Notes under the pieces: generated by a model | Database searches by the model: none | What the model saw: the letters and a program-made list of their open reading frames with translations, nothing else | What the model was told of the DNA's origin: nothing | DNA from: Bacteroides sp. CAG:530 | GTDB lineage: Bacteria; Bacteroidota; Bacteroidia; Bacteroidales; Bacteroidaceae | DNA length: 29,315 nucleotides | Direction of reading: 5' to 3' | NCBI GenBank assembly: GCA_000434735.1 | Contig: FR881233.1 | Location: 15,262 to 44,576, forward strand | Shown here: positions 15,691 to 22,829 of the stretch, piece after piece | Layout: each line of letters begins with the position of its first letter | Numbering within the stretch: position 1 is the first letter of the stretch | Translations under genes and position numbers: made by a program

Positions 15691-18162
15691 ATGAAAAGTA
15701 TATTCATCTCTTGTTTATGCATTTGTTCTTTGTTTCTTGGTGCATGTTCACAATTGAATAAAGATTCAGCTCCGGTTGAAGTATCGTGGTTCAATCAAGG
15801 ATTTGATGAAGAAAAAGATTGTTACGTAAATAGGTTTGTGGTTAAAAATGTTTCTCAAACACCATTGAATGGGGATTGGGAGATTTTTTATTCTCAATTA
15901 CCTGTTGAGATTGTAAAAGTCATTTCTGGTAATGGGAATTTAAGTGCTGTGAATGCAAATTTTTATAAAATTTCTCCAGTTGACTCAAATGCAATGCAAC
16001 CGAATGATTCAATTGTAATCACCTTATTGACACACACAAATGTTTCAAACATTTCTAAGGAACCGGAAGGCTGCTATTGGAAATTACAAAAAGACAGTAA
16101 AATTTATCCGTTAACACTAAAAAAGCATGTGCTTGGTGGAAAAAGTAGTATTGATCGCTTTTCTGCTAGCAAAATATACGATAAATATCAAGCTCTTACA
16201 ACGTCTCCAGCTTTAAGAGAAAATGATATCCTGCCTTCTGTAAAGCAGGTTGAATTATCAGGTGACAGTTTAGCTTTTCCTTCAAAAATATCTTTGCTTT
16301 ATAGTAAAGAGTTGTCGAATGAAGCTAATATATTGAAGACAAAACTTGAACAATTATATGGCGTTGAGGTTGTAGAAGGAGCTTCTACGTATATAAAATT
16401 AGATTTGATAGTAAACAAACCTGTAGTTAATAAAGAGCAGTATTCATTAAATATCGGACAGAATAGAATCTTGATTGAAGGTGCAAGTACTCATGGAGTT
16501 TTTAATGGTTGTCAAACATTGTTGTCTATGCTAAAAGGAAAGGAAATGCCATGCGTGTTAGCTTGCCAATCGATTTTTGATTATCCAGATTTAGAGTACA
16601 GAGGTTTCATGCTTGATGTTGCAAGAAATTTCACTTCCGCTAAAGACGCTATGAAATTGGTTGATTTATTAGCTTCATATAAAGTAAATGTGTTGCATTT
16701 CCATTTTTCGGATGATGAAGGATGGCGATTGGAAATTCCAGAACTTGAAGAACTTACAGAAGTTGGAGCGCATAGAGGTCACACAGAAAATGAGTCAACT
16801 TGTCTTTATCCTGGTTTTGGAGGGCACTATTCTACAGACAAAGGTATAGGCAACGGTTTTTACACGCGTGCTGAATTTATCAAATTCATTAAGTATGCAG
16901 CACAACGTCATGTACGTGTAATTCCTGAAATCGAAGCTCCAGGACACGCCCGTGCAGCAATAGTATCAATGAAAGCTCGCTATAATAAATATAAAAATAA
17001 GGATATCAATAAAGCAAGGGAATATTTACTAAGTGAAGCTTCAGACTCATCAGTTTATGTTTCTGCACAATCTTATACTGATAATGTTATTAATGTGGCT
17101 TTACCTTCAGCATATCGATTTATGGAAAAGGTAATAACCGAAATACAATTAATGTATAAAGAGGCAGGAGTTGAACTCTACACAATTCATTTAGGAGGTG
17201 ATGAAGTGCCCGAAGGAGCTTGGATGAAATCACCAGCATGTGCAGAGTTACTGAAAGCGCAGGGCATGAACAAAGCCCACGATTTATTTGAATATTTCTA
17301 CACTAAGATGGCAAATTTCGTTTCTGGCTCAGGCATGAAATTTTCCGGATGGCAAGAAGTGGCTTTACATAATGCCCCAAAAACAGATGCTCTTTTATGT
17401 AAATCAGTAATGGGTATTTATTGTTGGAACACTGTTCCGGAATGGGGTGGAGACGTTATTCCATACCAAGTTGCAAATAATCAGTACCCGGTTGTACTAT
17501 GCAATGTGAATAACTTCTATATGGATTTGGCATATAGTCCACAATATGATGAAAGGGGGCTTTCGTGGGCAGGCTATGTAGATGAATCAAAATCTTTTTC
17601 TATGTTACCTTTTTCAATATATCGCTCGGCTCGTGTCGACTTACAGGACAATCCGATTTTATTGGACAAGGCTGCCGAAGGTAAACCTGCATTGAAAATA
17701 CCAAATAATATTAAGGGAATTCAAGCTCAGCTTTTTTCGGAAACAATTCGAGATTATGCAGCAGTAGAATATTATATATTCCCTAAAATATTTGGTTTAG
17801 TTGAGCGCGGTTGGAATGCACATCCTATATGGGAAAATATGCGTGGAGAAAAGGAAATATCTGCCTTTAACGATGATTTGACATTGTTTTATGCCAAGTT
17901 AAGCGAAAAAGAGATGCCTTATTTAGAAAAAACATCTACTAATTTTAGGTTACCACAAGTAGGACTTAAAATTAAAGATGGTATGTTGTATGCTAATAGC
18001 CCTATACATGGTGGAACGATTCGCTATACAACAGATGGAACAGAACCTACCTCATCTTCTCCGATGTGGAATAAACCTGTGGCTTGTAATGCTTCAATTG
18101 TAAAAGCTCGTCTCTTTTATTTAAATAAAGAAAGTGTAACTTCAACTTTAATTATACAATGA
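15691..18162 (+). CDS. GH20 beta-N-acetylhexosaminidase lipoprotein, large multidomain form
   Basis: The 823-residue lipoprotein has a lipobox ending LGAC with C19. Domains in order are a chitobiase-type N-terminal beta domain (about 29-160), a GH20b domain (about 177-285), and the GH20 TIM barrel (about 303-713) opening with YRGFMLDVARNF. A C-terminal chitobiase-like domain (about 765-823) contains IRYTTDGTEPTSSSP. The catalytic pair is D504-E505 in HLGGDE, where the aspartate orients the substrate acetamido group and the glutamate is the acid/base. It releases terminal beta-GlcNAc or GalNAc by substrate-assisted catalysis. Lipid anchoring suggests the cell surface or periplasmic face of the outer membrane. 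Its stop overlaps the start of the second GH20 gene (ATGA), so the two are translationally coupled. Confidence 0.95.
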   Translation: MKSIFISCLCICSLFLGACSQLNKDSAPVEVSWFNQGFDEEKDCYVNRFVVKNVSQTPLNGDWEIFYSQLPVEIVKVISGNGNLSAVNANFYKISPVDSNAMQPNDSIVITLLTHTNVSNISKEPEGCYWKLQKDSKIYPLTLKKHVLGGKSSIDRFSASKIYDKYQALTTSPALRENDILPSVKQVELSGDSLAFPSKISLLYSKELSNEANILKTKLEQLYGVEVVEGASTYIKLDLIVNKPVVNKEQYSLNIGQNRILIEGASTHGVFNGCQTLLSMLKGKEMPCVLACQSIFDYPDLEYRGFMLDVARNFTSAKDAMKLVDLLASYKVNVLHFHFSDDEGWRLEIPELEELTEVGAHRGHTENESTCLYPGFGGHYSTDKGIGNGFYTRAEFIKFIKYAAQRHVRVIPEIEAPGHARAAIVSMKARYNKYKNKDINKAREYLLSEASDSSVYVSAQSYTDNVINVALPSAYRFMEKVITEIQLMYKEAGVELYTIHLGGDEVPEGAWMKSPACAELLKAQGMNKAHDLFEYFYTKMANFVSGSGMKFSGWQEVALHNAPKTDALLCKSVMGIYCWNTVPEWGGDVIPYQVANNQYPVVLCNVNNFYMDLAYSPQYDERGLSWAGYVDESKSFSMLPFSIYRSARVDLQDNPILLDKAAEGKPALKIPNNIKGIQAQLFSETIRDYAAVEYYIFPKIFGLVERGWNAHPIWENMRGEKEISAFNDDLTLFYAKLSEKEMPYLEKTSTNFRLPQVGLKIKDGMLYANSPIHGGTIRYTTDGTEPTSSSPMWNKPVACNASIVKARLFYLNKESVTSTLIIQ

Positions 18163-19790
18163 TTATGACTAGTAAAATTATACATATTTTATTACTTTGT
18201 TGTTCCTTTTTCGGACCTATGACAGTAGTAAGTGCTTGCTCTGATAAACAGAATATTGAATCTACCAATAATGCTTTGACTTCTGTTGCATTAATTCCTC
18301 AACCGGAATCACTTGTTTATGGAAGTAACAATATTGTTTTGCCTTCTGTTATAACTTTAACCAATGAGATTAAGGGTGTTCCGGCTTCATTATTGGTGTC
18401 TACTTTAGAACAGGTTTGTAATGAAGTGCAAACTGTTTCTAATGACAATGCATTTGTGCGTGTATTACATAATAATAATTGGGGGGATGATGAGTATTCA
18501 ATTAATATAGGCGCAGAGAATATTCAAATTGAATATTCTCAACCACAAGGACTGCTTTGGGGAATTCAGACACTAAGACAAATTATATTGCAGTGCTCTA
18601 CAGATAACATTGGCAACAAGACAATTCCTATGCTTAGTTTACAGGATAAACCAAAGAAAAATTGGAGAGGGTTTCATGTAGACGTAGCCAGACATGCTTT
18701 TACCATGAATTATCTAAAAAAGATAGTAGATTGTTTATCTTTTTACAAGATTAACAAATTGCAACTGCATTTGACTGATGACCAAGGATGGCGAATTGAA
18801 ATTAAAAAGTATCCGGCGTTGACATCTGTAGGTGGATGGCGCCAGTTTGATGAATATGATAAGCGTTGCATCGAATTATCTAATGCTGATACTGATTATT
18901 TAATTGATTCTAGATTCATCCGTAACGGCAATGAGTATGGAGGATATTATACGCAAGAAGAATTAAAGGATTTTGTCAAATACGCATTAGATAGAGGTAT
19001 TGATGTTATTCCGGAAATTGACATGCCAGGACATTTTTCTGCGGCAATCAAAGCTTTCCCTAATTTATCGTGTACAGGTGGAGCAGATTGGGGTAAGGAG
19101 TTTTCGTTTCCCGTTTGTGTTGGCAAAACAGAGAATTATGCCTTCATGAAAAATATACTGGATGAAGTGCTTGCTATTTTTCCTAGTGAATACATCCATA
19201 TAGGTGCTGATGAAGTAGAAACTGATAATTGGACCGTTTGCCCGTATTGCCAAAAGATGATAAAGGATAATAATTTGATGAATACTAGTGGGCTATTAAA
19301 TTATTTCGTCAAAGACATTTCAGATTACTTAAAAAGTAAAGGCAAAAAAGTTATGGTTTGGGACGATGCCTTTTATAAGCGCAAACCTCTTGATTTGATT
19401 TATACTTATTGGCGAGATTGGTTACCAGAACAGCCTGGAGATATTACTCAAAGTGGACATTCAATGATTTTTATGGAATGGGGACGTTTCTATTTAAGCG
19501 GAACACCTTCAGATAAAGCTTTGAAATCATTATATACATTTACTTATGAGCCTCAATTCCCTGGCATAATTCAAAGCAAGGTTACTGGCTTTCAGGCATG
19601 CGTTTGGACGGAAATGATACCTAATGAACGTAAATTTGGTGAGCATGTTTTTCCTTCCCTTCAAGCATTTGCGGAAGTGGCATGGGGAAGTACGCGTGAT
19701 TGGGATCGATTTGTGAGATACTTGCCTTGGCATTTAAAATGGCTGAATTCTAATGGAATACATTGCCGTAAACCAGATTTTTTGAAATAG
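18159..19790 (+). CDS. GH20 beta-N-acetylhexosaminidase lipoprotein, compact form
   Basis: The 543-residue protein has a signal peptide ending in a lipobox-like VSAC with C27, then a GH20b domain (about 43-165) and the catalytic TIM barrel (about 168-525) opening with WRGFHVDVARHAF. The catalytic pair is D351-E352 in HIGADEVETDNW. It lacks the chitobiase N-terminal and C-terminal domains of its neighbour. The two enzymes are clearly not recent duplicates, since barrel motifs differ (HLGGDE against HIGADE). They probably split the work between linkages or sugars (GlcNAc against GalNAc, or different aglycones). The start is in the stop of the preceding gene. The next gene starts 35 bases downstream. 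Confidence 0.94.
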   Translation: MIMTSKIIHILLLCCSFFGPMTVVSACSDKQNIESTNNALTSVALIPQPESLVYGSNNIVLPSVITLTNEIKGVPASLLVSTLEQVCNEVQTVSNDNAFVRVLHNNNWGDDEYSINIGAENIQIEYSQPQGLLWGIQTLRQIILQCSTDNIGNKTIPMLSLQDKPKKNWRGFHVDVARHAFTMNYLKKIVDCLSFYKINKLQLHLTDDQGWRIEIKKYPALTSVGGWRQFDEYDKRCIELSNADTDYLIDSRFIRNGNEYGGYYTQEELKDFVKYALDRGIDVIPEIDMPGHFSAAIKAFPNLSCTGGADWGKEFSFPVCVGKTENYAFMKNILDEVLAIFPSEYIHIGADEVETDNWTVCPYCQKMIKDNNLMNTSGLLNYFVKDISDYLKSKGKKVMVWDDAFYKRKPLDLIYTYWRDWLPEQPGDITQSGHSMIFMEWGRFYLSGTPSDKALKSLYTFTYEPQFPGIIQSKVTGFQACVWTEMIPNERKFGEHVFPSLQAFAEVAWGSTRDWDRFVRYLPWHLKWLNSNGIHCRKPDFLK

Positions 19791-19825
19791 TGTTCTAAAT
19801 AAATAGTTTTAAATTCGTACAATAC

Positions 19826-20962
19826 ATGAAAACAGATCGCTTGTTATCCTTAGATGTACTTCGTGGTATCACCGTTGCAGGAATGATTTTAGTGAATAAT
19901 CCAGGAGATTGGGGAACAATTTATTCCCCTCTCAAACATGCAGAATGGATTGGCTTGACTCCAACGGATTTGGTATTTCCTTTTTTTATGTTTGTTATGG
20001 GAGTTTCAATGAGTATATCCATGAAGAAATATTCGGGCCATTTTTGTTCGCAGTTTGTGATTAAGCTATTTAAACGAACTGTTATCCTGTTTCTTTTGGG
20101 AGTTATGTTGTCATGGTTCTCATTAGTATTGGATAACATATTGCATCCATCTAAAGGAATCTCCTTGATACAAGTTCTTTTACCGTTGCATGATGTTCGT
20201 ATTCTGGGTGTTTTACAACGTTTGGCTTTAAGTTATTTTTTCGCTTCTCTTTTGGCCATATGGATTCGTTCGAAAGCAGCATTGTTTTATACTATAATAT
20301 CCATTTTATTGATCTATGGCTTAGTTTTATGGTATGGAAATGGTTTTGAACTTAGCGAGGACAATATAATCGCAGTAATAGACCGCTGTTTATTAGGCGA
20401 AAACCATATGTATTTAGAGTGGTTGCCTGATGGTGGACGTATTCGTTTTGACCCGGAGGGCTTTTTAAGCACACTACCAGGAATAGCCCATGTACTAATT
20501 GGATATTTTTGCGGAAACATAATAATGCAAAATAAGACTTTATATGAAAAAATAGTCCAGTTATCAGTGATTGGTATTATTCTTCTTTTCATGGGATTCT
20601 TGTTCAGTTATTCATGCCCTATTATAAAAAAAGTCTGGAGTCCAACTTATGTATTGGTAACTAGTGGTTTTACTTATCTGTTTTTTGTATTGCTCATTTG
20701 GATAATTGATTTGCGGAAATGCTCGAAATGGATTATACCATTTCAAGCTTTAGGTTGCAACCCACTTTTCATATATTTATTCGCAAGTTTAATGGCGGAT
20801 ATGTTAGGACAGGTCGGATTGCATGAAGAAGTATATGCCGTTTTCGTCAAGTTATTTAATCCCTCTTGTTTTTCATCTATGATGTATGCTATAGCATATG
20901 TAGCGGTTAATGCAGGCTTGGCATATATTTTATACAAAAAGAGAGTGTTTATTAAGCTGTAA
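19826..20962 (+). CDS. HGSNAT/NagX-like membrane protein (DUF5009/COG4299 type)
   Basis: The 378-residue protein is almost entirely hydrophobic, with about ten membrane segments. It starts with RLLSLDVLRGITVAGMILVN, followed by HAEWIGLTPTDLVFPFFMFV and the segment MGVSM, which is the signature of the heparan-alpha-glucosaminide N-acetyltransferase (HGSNAT) / NagX family. H38 is in the position of the histidine that is acetylated in the human lysosomal enzyme, as I recall it. Human HGSNAT passes acetyl from cytosolic acetyl-CoA across the membrane to terminal glucosamine. The bacterial relatives are found in N-acetylglucosamine regulons but have no firmly proven reaction known to me. Position after two hexosaminidases supports a role in amino-sugar glycan use at the inner membrane. 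Transport rather than acetylation cannot be excluded. Confidence 0.85.
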   Translation: MKTDRLLSLDVLRGITVAGMILVNNPGDWGTIYSPLKHAEWIGLTPTDLVFPFFMFVMGVSMSISMKKYSGHFCSQFVIKLFKRTVILFLLGVMLSWFSLVLDNILHPSKGISLIQVLLPLHDVRILGVLQRLALSYFFASLLAIWIRSKAALFYTIISILLIYGLVLWYGNGFELSEDNIIAVIDRCLLGENHMYLEWLPDGGRIRFDPEGFLSTLPGIAHVLIGYFCGNIIMQNKTLYEKIVQLSVIGIILLFMGFLFSYSCPIIKKVWSPTYVLVTSGFTYLFFVLLIWIIDLRKCSKWIIPFQALGCNPLFIYLFASLMADMLGQVGLHEEVYAVFVKLFNPSCFSSMMYAIAYVAVNAGLAYILYKKRVFIKL

Positions 20963-21013
20963 TTGCCTTGGTAGTAATTTGTTAAAAAAAGAATAATTTG
21001 AAATGATTGATAT

Positions 21014-21338
21014 ATGGTAAAGCATTGTATTTTATTTTTCTTTTTACTTGTTTTTTACAACCTACAGTTGGCTTCCCAAAATATCCGTGAGTGGATTAAT
21101 ATAGAGTGTTATCAAACAGATAATTACTCATATAAAAATTCGCAAAGGAATAATGACTTAGTAGTTTTTATGGGCAACTCAATAACTGAAGGATGGGTTA
21201 AATCAGACAGTACTTTTCGGTATTAAAAATGCATTAAATCCACAATACACACATGATGGTGTACATCCTGTTTTAAACGGATATAAAGTCATGGAGTCTT
21301 TAATTTTACCTGCAATTCATGATTTGAAATTACAATAA
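21014..21338 (+). pseudogene. Remnant of an SGNH/GDSL esterase with a large internal deletion
   Basis: The 5' part encodes a signal peptide and block I of SGNH hydrolases, VVFMGNSITEGWVKSDS (from about 21161), then stops at 21224-21226. From about 21219, in another frame, the sequence encodes NALNPQYTHDGVHPVLNGYK followed by VMESLILPAIHDLKLQ and a stop at 21336-21338. This is the family's C-terminal block V with the catalytic D..H (DGVH). The middle of the protein, roughly 120-140 residues with blocks II-III, is missing and the join is out of frame. It follows the NagX-like gene by 51 bases, so it was probably the last gene of the locus, an esterase removing acetyl groups from sugars. Confidence 0.85.
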
Positions 21339-21343
21339 TCAAA

Positions 21344-21393
21344 ACAACCTCTTGCATTACGTTTTCAAACGTAGTACGAGAGGTTGTCTTTTG
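21344..21393. terminator. Bidirectional terminator between the convergent PUL and the regulator operon
   Basis: ACAACCTCT (21344-21352) pairs with AGAGGTTGT (21379-21387), with an inner TACGTTT/AAACGTA stem around TC-A. A TTTT follows on the plus strand and an AAAA precedes on the minus side, so it can stop transcripts from both convergent directions. Confidence 0.8.
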
Positions 21394-21415
21394 CTATATC
21401 ATGTTACAGTTACAA

Positions 21416-22747
21416 TTACTGAAGTTTATACAGCTTCATCTTATTATATAGCGTTTTTCGGTCAATGCCGAGTATGATGGCAGCTTTCGACTTATTATTG
21501 TTGGTCTGTTTCAACGCATTCAGTATTCGCTGCATCTCATCTTTTTCGCTGTGGAGTGTAAGAGGAGATTCTTCATGAGGAGCATTGAGCAACTCGTCAC
21601 ATAAATCCTTTATGCCTATCAAGTCGCCCGATGCCAATAGTGTAGCACGCTTTACCACGTTTCTCATCTGTCTTAAATTGCCCGGCCAACTGTAGTTCTG
21701 CAAAGCCTGACTCGCCTCAGCGTCGAAACCTATCAAGTTACGGCCCAACTCACGGTTGGCTTGATCTAGGAAGAAGTTGGCAAACAACAGTATATCTTCG
21801 GGTCTATCTTTCAGATCTGGAATTTTCAGAGTGAATTCATTTATACGGTGATACAAGTCCTCTCTAAAATTACCTTTGGCGATGGCTTCCGTCAGATTCT
21901 CGTTTGTAGCAGACACTAAGCGCACGTCTACTTCTATCTCTTTGCTTGATCCAATCTTACGGATGCGGCGTTCTTGCAATGCACGCAATAGCTGCACCTG
22001 CACCTCGTAGCTCAGGTTTCCTATTTCATCGAGGAATAATGTTCCGCCGTTGGCTTCTTCAAAAGCTCCGGTTTTATCGCTTAACGCCCCAGTAAACGAA
22101 CCTTTTACGTGACCGAAGAACTCTGACGCCGCCAAATCCTTAGGGATAGAACCGCAGTCGAGAGCCACGAAAGGCTTATCGCTACGCTTGCTCAACTGAT
22201 GTATACGGTGCGCCACATATTCCTTTCCGGTGCCGCTCGCTCCGTTAATCAAGACCGACATCTGTGTAGGAGCCACCAACGCTACATAATTATACAGTTG
22301 ATGAGCCGCTTCGCTCTCACCTTCAAGATAGTTACTCGGTGCCGTTTCGGGAGCACTTTTTTCAGTGATTTCCTCTTCTGCTGTAGGAGGGTTGATAGCC
22401 TCTTTTATCTTCTTCAGAAGTTCATCTGGCTGAATAGGTTTAGCTACAAAATCGCTTGCTCCTTGCTTCATAGCTTCTACCGCACTATGTATCTCGGCAT
22501 AACTTGTCATTATGATAAAGGGAGTATATATATCATTCTTCCTCAACCAACTAAGTAATTGTATTCCGTCCTGATCGGGCAGACGCAGGTCGGACAGAAC
22601 CAAATCAAATTTGTCTGTCGATAATGTTTTTCGTGCTTTAGCGCATGAACTAGCTGTATCGATATTAAATCCTTTTTTCCCCAACCACGTTTTCAGCATG
22701 GTAGAGAAAGTCAAATCATCCTCTACTATTAGAATAGAGTAACTCAT
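21416..22747 (-). CDS. NtrC-family sigma-54-dependent response regulator
   Basis: The 443-residue protein has a receiver domain (about 1-120, E9/D10/D11, phospho-acceptor D53 in LSDLRLPDQDG, T82, K104). A linker follows, then an AAA+ sigma-54 activation domain (about 140-370) with Walker A GASGTGKE (170-177), GSFTGA loop (217-222) and Walker B GTLFLDE (236-242), and a Fis-type helix-turn-helix at the C-terminus (about 402-440, SKAAIILGIDRKTLYNKM). The loop reads GSFTGA instead of the common GAFTGA, a tolerated but notable change in the sigma-54 contact. It activates RNA polymerase with sigma-54 when phosphorylated. Its gene lies 82 bases downstream of the hybrid kinase, its likely phosphodonor. 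Confidence 0.94.
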   Translation of the reverse strand: MSYSILIVEDDLTFSTMLKTWLGKKGFNIDTASSCAKARKTLSTDKFDLVLSDLRLPDQDGIQLLSWLRKNDIYTPFIIMTSYAEIHSAVEAMKQGASDFVAKPIQPDELLKKIKEAINPPTAEEEITEKSAPETAPSNYLEGESEAAHQLYNYVALVAPTQMSVLINGASGTGKEYVAHRIHQLSKRSDKPFVALDCGSIPKDLAASEFFGHVKGSFTGALSDKTGAFEEANGGTLFLDEIGNLSYEVQVQLLRALQERRIRKIGSSKEIEVDVRLVSATNENLTEAIAKGNFREDLYHRINEFTLKIPDLKDRPEDILLFANFFLDQANRELGRNLIGFDAEASQALQNYSWPGNLRQMRNVVKRATLLASGDLIGIKDLCDELLNAPHEESPLTLHSEKDEMQRILNALKQTNNNKSKAAIILGIDRKTLYNKMKLYKLQ

Positions 22748-22776
22748 ACTATTTCCTTTCCTTTGAGAGTGAATTA

Positions 22777-22801
22777 CAAAATTAATCTTTTTCTTCTCAA
22801 A
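22777..22801 (-). promoter_or_regulatory. Possible internal promoter of the response-regulator gene
   Basis: On the minus strand a perfect -7 box TAATTTTG (complement of 22777-22784) lies 30 bases before the regulator start, with a TTTG (complement of 22798-22801) only 13 bases further upstream. The spacing is too short for a normal promoter, so this is weak. Confidence 0.25.
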
Positions 22802-22829
22802 GATGAAGCCGACACTGTATATTTTAGCA

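Noticed and set aside
21014..21226. Intact small 70-residue secreted protein
   Set aside because: The C-terminal esterase block follows out of frame just after the stop, so a deleted esterase gene explains it better.
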